From Clostridiales bacterium (lineage in GTDB: Bacteria > Bacillota > Clostridia > Christensenellales > CAG-138), in assembly GCA_004557245.1 (NCBI GenBank), contig SFEL01000014.1:1-64000 (forward strand): 64,000 bases of DNA. Reading direction: 5' to 3'. Below the pieces are notes generated by a model. The model saw nothing but the letters and a program-made list of their open reading frames with translations. It made no database searches and was not told the DNA's origin. The position numbers and the translations under genes were made by a program. Below, piece by piece: positions 42,165 through 48,007 of the stretch. How positions within the stretch are numbered: position 1 is the first letter of the stretch; each line of letters opens with the position of its first letter.

Positions 42165-43148
42165 ATGAAGAAGATTTTTGCAATCGCTCTGGCTCTGGTC
42201 ATGGTTCTCTCCATGGCTTCCGCCTTTGCATCCGCTTGCGTAACCGGCCCCTTCAACTGGTCGGCTACTGCTACTGCTGCTAACTGCGGCAAGGGTAAGG
42301 TAGAGGTTGTTCCTTTTGTTAAGGTCAACGACGGCTGCGGCAACTATGTATGGCAGGAGAACAACTGCGCCGCCGCTATCAACTCCGAGAACGTTTACTA
42401 TGCCGTTAAGCTCACCGTTGAGCCCAAGGCTGATAGGGAATGGTGGACAGCCGCTTCTCTGAAGATTGAACTCAAGGGTCTGACTGGCAAAGCAGGTACT
42501 ACCGGTACTTGGAATAACCTCTATGGTTCTGCCGGCATCAAATGGGACGAAGAGGATGACACTCTGGTATACTACCTCAAGAATGACGTTAGCACTTGGG
42601 TAAAGGAATCCGATTGGAAAGATATGTCCACTAAGGATCAGGCCGCTTACATCTTCACTGCAAAGGTGACCGATGCTGGTAAGGCTAAGGTTTGCGCTAC
42701 CCTGAAGTCCAAGCTGGCCGCATACACCCAGGGCGTACTTGGCAACTACTATGTAGTGGCTAATACTGCCAACCCGAACAACATGACCATTGAAGTCTAC
42801 TCCAAGAAGACTGATGGCACGAAGGATAAGCTTCTGGTGAAGTACACCATCAAGGACGAGAAGGTCACTGGTATCGATTGGTCCAATCAGTGCGGTGCTG
42901 ACGATTACAACACCATCAAGGCCTACTTCAACCTCGAGATCGGTACTCCTGTAAGCGCAAAGGCTATCAACGACAACTTCGGTTGGGACAACAAGGTCGA
43001 GTCCTGCTTCCAGTGGAGCAAGAACGGCGCTGCCATCACCAACCCCGAGTGCAAGATCGAGATCCCCAAGACCGGTGACGTATCCGTAGTTGCTTACGCT
43101 GTAATGGCTCTCGTAGCCGCTGCCGGCGCTATGGGTCTGAAGAAGTAA
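42165..43148 (+). CDS. Secreted cell-wall protein with IPKTG sorting signal
   Basis: This 327-residue protein has a signal peptide (MKKIFAIALALVMVLSMASA) and a C-terminal cell-wall sorting signal: IPKTGD, a hydrophobic stretch (VVAYAVMALVAAAGAMGL) and KK. IPKTG is a sortase-motif variant of LPXTG. The body has no domain I recognise; it is rich in K, D, T and N with scattered Cys (about nine). Ile codons are ATC or ATT with essentially no ATA, unlike neighbouring genes, which suggests very high expression. I chose the ATG at 42165 for its signal peptide. Confidence 0.8.
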   Translation: MKKIFAIALALVMVLSMASAFASACVTGPFNWSATATAANCGKGKVEVVPFVKVNDGCGNYVWQENNCAAAINSENVYYAVKLTVEPKADREWWTAASLKIELKGLTGKAGTTGTWNNLYGSAGIKWDEEDDTLVYYLKNDVSTWVKESDWKDMSTKDQAAYIFTAKVTDAGKAKVCATLKSKLAAYTQGVLGNYYVVANTANPNNMTIEVYSKKTDGTKDKLLVKYTIKDEKVTGIDWSNQCGADDYNTIKAYFNLEIGTPVSAKAINDNFGWDNKVESCFQWSKNGAAITNPECKIEIPKTGDVSVVAYAVMALVAAAGAMGLKK

Positions 43149-43212
43149 TTAAGCTTCAAACCAGGGGGCGGCTCTGCCGCCCCTAAACTTGACTTCCGCG
43201 GGCGTTAGCACA

Positions 43213-43238
43213 GTCCCCCCATGTGGGGGGCTTTTTTT
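43213..43238 (+). terminator. Terminator after the surface protein gene
   Basis: CCCCCC and GGGGGG form the stem around ATGT, followed by CT7. It lies 65 bp after the stop codon. Confidence 0.9.
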
Positions 43239-43296
43239 GGCTGAAAGCGCTCCAAAGGAACGGGGGCGGCTGGTATAAGCTTCGACCACAGAGGAA

Positions 43297-43370
43297 GTTC
43301 CTCCCCGGGGCACGGGGAGGAACTGACCCGCTGCGGCGGGCCCTCAGCACACCATCCGAAAGGGGGTGTG
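43297..43370 (+). promoter_or_regulatory. Structured leader of peptide gene 3
   Basis: Three hairpins follow each other: GTTCCTCCCCG/CGGGGAGGAAC (43297-43323), CCCGC/GCGGG (about 43327-43340), and CACACCATCC-GAAA-GGGGGTGTG (43348-43370), which sequesters the RBS. An extended -10 type box TGGTATAAG lies upstream at 43271-43279. Confidence 0.7.
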
Positions 43371-43374
43371 AAGT

Positions 43375-43482
43375 ATGATTGAGTTGATTATCATTCTTTT
43401 TGTTGCGCTGAAGCGTGAAATAAAGTCTGATACCCGTACCGTCTGCGTATGTCAATGCGTGGACGGTATTTTTACGCATTAA
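43375..43482 (+). CDS. Small hydrophobic peptide 3 (putative type I toxin, run-on)
   Basis: This frame starts MIELIIILFVALKREIKS like unit 4 but lacks the stop codon at the same place and runs on for 17 more residues (DTRTVCVCQCVDGIFTH) through the antisense promoter region. The run-on part is probably not conserved protein. The antisense -10 of this unit is also degenerate. I take unit 3 as a decaying copy. Confidence 0.5.
   Translation: MIELIIILFVALKREIKSDTRTVCVCQCVDGIFTH
43427..43455 (-). promoter_or_regulatory. Antisense promoter, unit 3 (degenerate)
   Basis: On the minus strand TTGACA (43455-43450) and TATCAG (43432-43427) keep the 17-bp spacing and the GGG before the -10 seen in the other units. 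The -10 matches the consensus poorly. Confidence 0.5.
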
Positions 43483-43559
43483 AACAGCTTTCAGCCGTAT
43501 AAGCTGCAAGCGCTCTAAAGGAATGGGACAAGCCCGTATAAGCTGCGACCACAGAGGAA

Positions 43560-43634
43560 GTTCCGGCGCGGGAGACGCGCCGGAACTGACCCGCCTGCGG
43601 CGGGCCCTCAGCACACCATCCGAAAGGGGGTGTG
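43560..43634 (+). promoter_or_regulatory. Structured leader of peptide gene 4
   Basis: GTTCCGGCGCG/CGCGCCGGAAC (43560-43586) replaces the first stem of unit 3. It has the same 11-bp length with three changed pairs that all remain complementary. CCCGCC/GGCGGG follows, then the RBS hairpin CACACCATCC-GAAA-GGGGGTGTG (43612-43634). Confidence 0.75.
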
Positions 43635-43638
43635 AAGT

Positions 43639-43698
43639 ATGATTGAGTTGATTATCATTCTTTTTGTTGCGCTGAAGCGTGAAATAAAGTCTGTATAA
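43639..43698 (+). CDS. Small hydrophobic peptide 4 (putative type I toxin)
   Basis: The frame encodes the 19-residue peptide MIELIIILFVALKREIKSV. Its pattern M-x-x-L-hydrophobic-R/S-x-I/V-K-S-V is the same as the first 18 residues of peptides 1 and 2. The hydrophobic core LIIILFVAL recalls Ibs toxins of enteric bacteria. GGGGGTG lies 4 to 8 nt before the ATG within the hairpin. Five bases after the stop a strong promoter on the other strand begins. Confidence 0.6.
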   Translation: MIELIIILFVALKREIKSV

Positions 43699-43700
43699 GT

Positions 43701-43729
43701 ATTATACCCATTCCCCCTTTCCGTGTCAA
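43701..43729 (-). promoter_or_regulatory. Antisense promoter, unit 4
   Basis: On the minus strand TTGACA (43729-43724) and TATAAT (43706-43701) are 17 bp apart, preceded by ATGGG as in units 1 and 2. The RNA would start near 43694, inside the peptide stop region, and be complementary to the entire gene and its leader. A CAGCTT/AAGCTG hairpin with T4 at about 43505-43484 could end it. Confidence 0.8.
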
Positions 43730-43756
43730 CGGATAGGGGGGATTTTCTTAGTATCG

Positions 43757-43797
43757 GCCACAGAGGAAGTTCCGTCTGCGGGCGGTATTTTTTCCGC
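43757..43797 (+). repeat. Remnant of a further peptide unit
   Basis: GGCCACAGAGGAAGTTCCGT matches the leader block CGACCACAGAGGAAGTTCC of units 3 and 4. It is followed by CTGCGGGCGGTATTTTTTCCGC, which resembles the segment after peptide gene 3. The coding part is missing, so an additional unit was probably deleted here. Confidence 0.55.
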
Positions 43798-43904
43798 AAT
43801 CAGAAATATTTCACCCCCCGTTCACCCTTTTCTGTGAAAAACAGGGTATAATAGACACGCATGGCATATATATGCCGTTAAATTAAAAAGGTCAGGAGAT
43901 AAGC

Positions 43905-44216
43905 ATGGAAATACAGCTTACAACAGAAAACTTCGCAAGTGTCACCAATACCGACAAGCCGGTGCTCATAGACTTCTGGGCAACATGGTGCGGCCCCTGC
44001 CGCATGATAGCCCCCGTCATAGAGGAGATAGCCCAGGAGCGGGCGGATATACTGGTCTGCAAGTGCAACGTTGACGAGGAGGTCCCGCTGGCGGCCCAGT
44101 TCGGCGTGAACGTAATACCTACCCTCGTGGTGCTGAAAAACGGCCGCGTAGCCGCCCGTACAGAGGGCCTCACCGGCAAGCAGAACATAATAAGGCTGGT
44201 GGAAAACGCCATATGA
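43905..44216 (+). CDS. trxA: Thioredoxin
   Basis: This 103-residue protein has the active site WATWCGPCRM (Cys-Gly-Pro-Cys), the cis-Pro loop VIPTLVVLKNG and the normal length. It reduces protein disulfides in the cytoplasm. AGGAG lies before the ATG and a TATAAT box at 43847-43852 lies 53 bp upstream. It overlaps the next gene by 4 bases (ATGA), so the two proteins are coexpressed. No NADPH-thioredoxin reductase gene is adjacent. Confidence 0.96.
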   Translation: MEIQLTTENFASVTNTDKPVLIDFWATWCGPCRMIAPVIEEIAQERADILVCKCNVDEEVPLAAQFGVNVIPTLVVLKNGRVAARTEGLTGKQNIIRLVENAI

Positions 44217-44410
44217 AGATAAGGCTTAATGAGGACGAGCAGATAGTGAAGCTGATAAAGCAGGGCCTCAGCGAGCGCAACGGCCATTGCCCCTGCGTGC
44301 GGGAGATAAGCGACGACACAAAGTGCATGTGCAAGCAGTTCCGCCAGCAGATAGCCGACCCCGACTTTGAGGGGTACTGCCACTGCATGCTTTACTATAA
44401 GGAAAAATAG
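44213..44410 (+). CDS. Ferredoxin-thioredoxin reductase catalytic-subunit-like protein
   Basis: This 65-residue protein has the FTR catalytic Cys pattern CPC (in NGHCPCV), CMCKQF and GYCHCMLYYK. In plant-type FTR these six Cys ligate a [4Fe-4S] cluster next to a redox disulfide that reduces thioredoxin using ferredoxin. The protein is shorter than the plant subunit but fits small versions in anaerobes. Direct overlap with trxA strongly supports the pairing. No variable (FTRA) subunit is visible. Confidence 0.82.
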   Translation: MKIRLNEDEQIVKLIKQGLSERNGHCPCVREISDDTKCMCKQFRQQIADPDFEGYCHCMLYYKEK

Positions 44411-44433
44411 GGCGGAGAAATATAACGCCGTCC

Positions 44434-44497
44434 CTTCTTTCTCTTTTCTTTTCGGGCGAAAAGAAAAGCAGAAAGAAGCAAAGAGAAAAGAAAAGCC
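44434..44497. repeat. Purine/pyrimidine hairpin repeat, copy 2 (family B)
   Basis: CTTCTTTCTCTTTTCTTTTC, loop GGGCG, AAAAGAAAAGCAGAAAGAAG, then CAAAGAGAAAAGAAAAGCC. It is nearly identical to 37325-37390 apart from the loop, and lies just after the FTR-like gene, where it could end transcription. Confidence 0.85.
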
Positions 44498-44523
44498 CGA
44501 CGATATTTGTAAATTTAAAGGCT

Positions 44524-44714
44524 GTGGGAAAAGTCCCCGGGGTTGATAAGGGGTCGCAACCCCTTATATTCAATCCGGCTCTGACGGCGTGTACGTCAGA
44601 ACGGATGAAAACCGGAGGTTTTCGTACTCTGCGGGTTTTGCCGCCCGGGAGCGAATGCGAGAGGCAAAACGCGAAAAGAACTCGGAAAAGTGGTCTTTAG
44701 CCACTTTTCCGATA
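44524..44714 (+). repeat. Multi-hairpin interspersed repeat, copy 4 (family A)
   Basis: This copy starts GTGGGAAAAGTCCCCGGGG and ends CCACTTTTCCGATATC. It keeps the five hairpins; in the last one the arms read GGAAAAGTGG and CCACTTTTCC, changed in both arms together relative to copies 1 and 2, and the outer end GGAAAAGT/ACTTTTCC changes with it. This is covariation. Confidence 0.85.
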
Positions 44715-44810
44715 TCATACTGCAAAAGCGCTTGCAAATATGCCGGGCCATGTATTATGCTTAGTGTAACGGTTTAACGGTAAATTAACACAAGGAGCGC
44801 TGAATACATA

Positions 44811-44951
44811 ATGGAACAGAAGGACAACAATAACGGCAATAAGCTTTCCGGCAGAACCGTAGCGGGCTGCGGCCTGGCGCTGCTGATGTTTTTTCTGCTG
44901 CTGGGCGCGCTGATATTCGGCTATGTTTACTTTGTAAAGCTGGGAAAGTGA
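44811..44951 (+). CDS. Small single-span membrane protein
   Basis: This 46-residue protein has a polar N-terminus (MEQKDNNNGNKLSGRT) and one membrane helix (VAGCGLALLMFFLLLGALIFGYVYF) followed by VKLGK. CAAGGAG lies 13 nt upstream. The pentapeptide protein gene begins 19 bp after its stop, so they are probably one operon. I do not recognise a family; the long polar N-terminus and lack of an RBS hairpin set it apart from the peptide units. Confidence 0.6.
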   Translation: MEQKDNNNGNKLSGRTVAGCGLALLMFFLLLGALIFGYVYFVKLGK

Positions 44952-44970
44952 CGCCGGGAAAGGGCGCTGT

Positions 44971-45669
44971 ATGGAGCCTGTATCAAAGGAAGAATTCCTG
45001 CTTAAGCTGGAGCAGGCGCGCAAATGCCGCACCGGCCTTGAATCCCTGTGCCTTCACGATGCGGACATATCCGGCGCCGATTTTTCCGGGCTGGACTGCC
45101 AGTGGTGGGACATGAAGAACGTATGCCTGGACGGCTGCAGCTTTGAGGGCGCTACGATTGCAAACGGCAAGTTCGAAAACTGCACCTTTGTGGGGGCGAA
45201 CTTCAGGAACGCCGGCCTTCAGGGGGCAGACCTCCGCAATGCCGATCTTACCGGCATTGACCTTCGGGGAGGCAACGTATACAGCGCATGGCTTGAGGGG
45301 GCCAGGCTGGACGGCATAATACAGGACGAAAGCACCAGGTATTTCCGGCTGCGCTGCCCCGAAAGGGGGGCCTTTATAGGCTATAAGAAGTGCTACGAGG
45401 ACAGGGTGGTAATGCTGCTCATCCCAGCCGATGCAAAGCGGGTATCCGCCACCAACAACGCCTGCCGCTGCAACAAGGCCAAGGTGCTGACAATAACCAG
45501 CTTTGACTTTACGCAAAGCTACGACTGGGCGGTGTCGCTTGTTGACGAGAACTTCATATATAAAAAGGGCGAATGGATCTATCCCGACAGGTTCACCGAG
45601 GACAGGTGGGTAGAGTCCACCTACGGAATACATTTCTGGATGAGCCGCAGCGAAGCCATAGCCTACTGA
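44971..45669 (+). CDS. Pentapeptide-repeat protein with DUF5758-like C-terminal domain
   Basis: This 232-residue protein has pentapeptide repeats (about residues 28-110, ADFSG, CSFEG, ANFRN, ADLRN, IDLRG) forming a right-handed beta helix. The C-terminal domain (GAFIGYKKCYEDRVVMLLIP, SATNNACRCNKAKVL, EDRWVESTYGIHFWMSRSEA) matches the DUF5758 type found in phage and bacterial proteins. No enzymatic role is known. GGGAAAGGG lies before the ATG. Confidence 0.82.
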   Translation: MEPVSKEEFLLKLEQARKCRTGLESLCLHDADISGADFSGLDCQWWDMKNVCLDGCSFEGATIANGKFENCTFVGANFRNAGLQGADLRNADLTGIDLRGGNVYSAWLEGARLDGIIQDESTRYFRLRCPERGAFIGYKKCYEDRVVMLLIPADAKRVSATNNACRCNKAKVLTITSFDFTQSYDWAVSLVDENFIYKKGEWIYPDRFTEDRWVESTYGIHFWMSRSEAIAY

Positions 45670-45690
45670 TAAAACTTAGATTTTCTGCGC

Positions 45691-45726
45691 ATACTCTGCC
45701 TATGAAAAAGGCGGAGTATTTTTTTG
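45691..45726 (+). terminator. Terminator overlapping the start of the first TauE-like gene
   Basis: ATACTCTGCC pairs with GGCGGAGTAT around TATGAAAAA, followed by T7. It ends the pentapeptide operon, yet the ATG of the next frame is in its loop, so that ATG may be masked or may not be the real start. Confidence 0.7.
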
Positions 45727-46088
45727 CATATTTTAATAAGAAGAATATCAATAAGCTGCTTGCGGGGCTGCTGGCGGGGCTGTGCAACGGGCTTTTCGGC
45801 TCGGGCGGCGGGGCTGTGGCAGTAGTGGCTCTGGAGCGAATGTGCGGCTTTGCGTCAAAGGATGCCCATGCCACCGCCATAAGCATAATGCTGCCCCTTA
45901 CCTTTGCCAGCGCGGCTGTGTATTGCGCAGGCGGCGGGGTGGATTGGCATACCCTGCTTTTCGCGGCGCCGGGGGCCATACTGGGCAGCATTGCCGGGGC
46001 AAAGCTGACCGGCAGGATGAAGTCCGCCGCGCTGGATAAGCTGTTCGCCGCGGTGATGTTCTGTGCAGGGGTGTGGATGCTGCTGTGA
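45702..46088 (+). CDS. TauE/SafE-like membrane protein, first half-size subunit
   Basis: This 128-residue protein has three or four hydrophobic helices and the TauE/SafE signature LLAGLLAGLCNGLFGSGGGAVAVVAL, an anion-export motif. Full TauE proteins have two such halves in about 250 residues; this is one half. The start is uncertain because the ATG lies in a terminator hairpin and no good RBS is visible. It overlaps the following half gene (GTGA). Confidence 0.75.
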   Translation: MKKAEYFFAYFNKKNINKLLAGLLAGLCNGLFGSGGGAVAVVALERMCGFASKDAHATAISIMLPLTFASAAVYCAGGGVDWHTLLFAAPGAILGSIAGAKLTGRMKSAALDKLFAAVMFCAGVWMLL

Positions 46089-46456
46089 GGGAGCTGCTGC
46101 TTTTTGCCATAGCCGCCGCCGCAGGGGTGATCTCCGGCATGGGAATGGGGGGCGGCACGCTGCTCATACCTGCGCTTACGCTGCTGATGGGCATCCCGCA
46201 GAGGCAGGCCCAGGGGGTCAACATGCTGTCCTTCCTGCCCGCCGCAGCCGTTGCGCTGTATATACACAAAAAAGAGGGAAGGCTGGAGCTTAAAAGCAGC
46301 CTGCCCGTAATAGCCGCGGGCATTGTGGGAGCTCTCGCAGGGGCGCTGGCCGCCGGCTGGCTCAAGGAGGAATGGCTGAAAAAAGCCTTCGGATTATTTT
46401 TAACAATCTTGTCTATTATTCAGTATATAGGAAGATCGCCAAAGGGCCGGGTTTGA
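46085..46456 (+). CDS. TauE/SafE-like membrane protein, second half-size subunit
   Basis: This protein of about 123 residues has its own signature GVISGMGMGGGTLLIPALTLLMG and three to four helices. Together with the first half it would rebuild a full TauE/SafE permease, probably exporting sulfite, sulfonate or another anion. I take the GTG at 46085, overlapping the TGA of the first gene; a GTG at 46073 in the same frame is possible. The two genes are coupled. Confidence 0.75.
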   Translation: MRELLLFAIAAAAGVISGMGMGGGTLLIPALTLLMGIPQRQAQGVNMLSFLPAAAVALYIHKKEGRLELKSSLPVIAAGIVGALAGALAAGWLKEEWLKKAFGLFLTILSIIQYIGRSPKGRV

Positions 46457-46531
46457 TAGAAAATAATCAGACATTATCGAGAAAAAAACACTTCGAGAGG
46501 AAAGATTTATACTGATTTTCCGAAACTTATA

Positions 46532-46540
46532 TGCTATAAT
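46532..46540 (+). promoter_or_regulatory. Extended -10 promoter of the rnf operon
   Basis: TGCTATAAT is a perfect extended -10. It leaves a 5' leader of about 120 nt before rnfC. Confidence 0.6.
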
Positions 46541-46669
46541 AATCTCTGGTTACAAATAGTTAGTCATAGCTGCGTATCGTCTTTGCCACAGTATATTTTT
46601 TATAAGGCATATTCTTGGCGGATCTGTTATGTGGCTTGTGAAGCTGTTGAAAAATATGAAAGGCAGGTG

Positions 46670-48007
46670 TTGGCTTTGCCAAAGCATTCCTTCAAGGGCG
46701 GCGTGCATCCTCTGCACGATCAGCATGAGGGCAAGACATCAACAAGCGGTCTTCCCATACGAGAGTATATCCCGGACAGCGTGGATATCCCCATGTCCAT
46801 GAGCATAGGCGCTCCCGCAGCGCCCTGCGTAAAGGTGGGGGATCACGTCAAGCTGGGCCAGAAGATCGCAGACGCTACCGGTTTTGTCAGTTTACCGGTT
46901 CATGCCAGCGTTTCGGGAGAGGTTACGGCCATAGGCACCAAGGTGCTTCTGCTGGGAGGACCCACCACCATCATCACCATCAGGAACGATTTCCAGGACG
47001 AGTGGACAGAGCTTGAGCCGCTGGGCGGCGTGGAGGAGTGCGACCCTGCCAGGATAGTTCCCGCGGTACAGGCTGCGGGCATCTGCGGTATGGGCGGCGC
47101 GACCTTCCCCACCCACGTAAAGCTTACTGTTGGCGAGGGTAAGTACTGTGACACCATAATCCTCAACGGCGCAGAGTGCGAGACCCACGTTACCTGCGAC
47201 CATCGCCTCATGATCGAGGAATCCGAGCGCATAGTGGACGGACTCAGGGCCGCGATGCGGGCTCTCGGCGTAAAGCGGGGCGTTATCGGTATCGAGGATA
47301 ACAAGCCCGACGCCATAGCCGCAATGCAGCGTGCGGCGGAGGGCCGCGAGGGGGTAGAGGTCATGCCCCTTTTTACCAAATATCCTCAGGGCTCTGAAAA
47401 GCAGCTGATCTACTCCGTCACCGGCAGGGAAGTTCCAAGCAAGAAGCTGCCTCTGGACGCTCACGTCATAGTTATAAACGTCGGCACCGCAAAGGCCATA
47501 GCCGATGCAGTGATAGAGGGTAAGCCTCTCATCAGCCGCGTCACCACAGTAAAGGGCTGCGTAAAGGAGCCCGCGAACCTGCGCCTTCGCATGGGAACCA
47601 TAGTTGCCGACGCCATAGGCGAGTGCGGCGGCTATACCGACGAGGCCGGCAAGATAGTAATGGGCGGCTGCATGACAGGCCTTTGCGCCCCAAACGACCA
47701 GGTAGTGGTCATGAAGGGCACCAACGGCATACTGGTATTCAACGAAAAGGACGCAAGAAGCTACGAGGAGAGCCCCTGCATACGCTGCGGCCGCTGCGTG
47801 GAGGCCTGCCCCATAGGCCTTAATCCATACCTCATGAAGCACCTTTGCGACAAGGGCGATCTCAAGGGCGCCGAAGCCAACAACGTGATGGAGTGCATAG
47901 TCTGCGGAAGCTGCTCCTATGTGTGTCCCGCAAAGCGCTGGCTTACCGCCTCCTTCAAGAATACTAAAGACGCTATCATGCGGGAAGCAAGGAGGGCAAA
48001 GAAGTAA
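46670..48007 (+). CDS. rnfC: Rnf complex subunit C
   Basis: This 445-residue protein is the peripheral subunit of the Rnf complex that carries two [4Fe-4S] clusters and the NADH/FMN site. It has KHSFKGGVHP at the start, an NAD-binding type GGATFPTHVKL, and at the end CIRCGRCVEACPIGL and CIVCGSCSYVCPAKR. Start: a TTG at 46670 with AAAGG upstream gives MALPKHS-like translation and normal length; the frame from 46583 adds foreign residues. Its stop overlaps rnfD by one base. Confidence 0.93.
   Translation: MALPKHSFKGGVHPLHDQHEGKTSTSGLPIREYIPDSVDIPMSMSIGAPAAPCVKVGDHVKLGQKIADATGFVSLPVHASVSGEVTAIGTKVLLLGGPTTIITIRNDFQDEWTELEPLGGVEECDPARIVPAVQAAGICGMGGATFPTHVKLTVGEGKYCDTIILNGAECETHVTCDHRLMIEESERIVDGLRAAMRALGVKRGVIGIEDNKPDAIAAMQRAAEGREGVEVMPLFTKYPQGSEKQLIYSVTGREVPSKKLPLDAHVIVINVGTAKAIADAVIEGKPLISRVTTVKGCVKEPANLRLRMGTIVADAIGECGGYTDEAGKIVMGGCMTGLCAPNDQVVVMKGTNGILVFNEKDARSYEESPCIRCGRCVEACPIGLNPYLMKHLCDKGDLKGAEANNVMECIVCGSCSYVCPAKRWLTASFKNTKDAIMREARRAKK

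Larger units (their letters stand above)
43239..43735 (+). repeat. Tandem pair of type I toxin-antitoxin-like units (units 3 and 4)
   Basis: Two units with a 264-bp period lie on the plus strand. They share GCGCTCYAAAGGAAYGGG, TATAAGCT, CGACCACAGAGGAAGTTCC, two leader hairpins, the RBS hairpin and the first 18 codons of the peptide gene. The RBS hairpin and the peptide start tie them to units 1 and 2, although the rest of the leader is different. Confidence 0.85.

Noticed and set aside
43183..43614. Minus-strand frame of 143 codons across units 3 and 4
   Set aside because: It runs through repeated hairpins and the terminator, and its apparent repeats only mirror the DNA duplication.
41185..43735. 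Tandem repeats as a possible CRISPR array
   Set aside because: Units are about 264-307 bp with promoters and coding frames, only two per array, and no short direct repeats with uniform spacers or cas genes.
46583..46669. Upstream extension of rnfC
   Set aside because: The added residues do not resemble RnfC, have no RBS and lie in the leader; the TTG at 46670 gives the family N-terminus.
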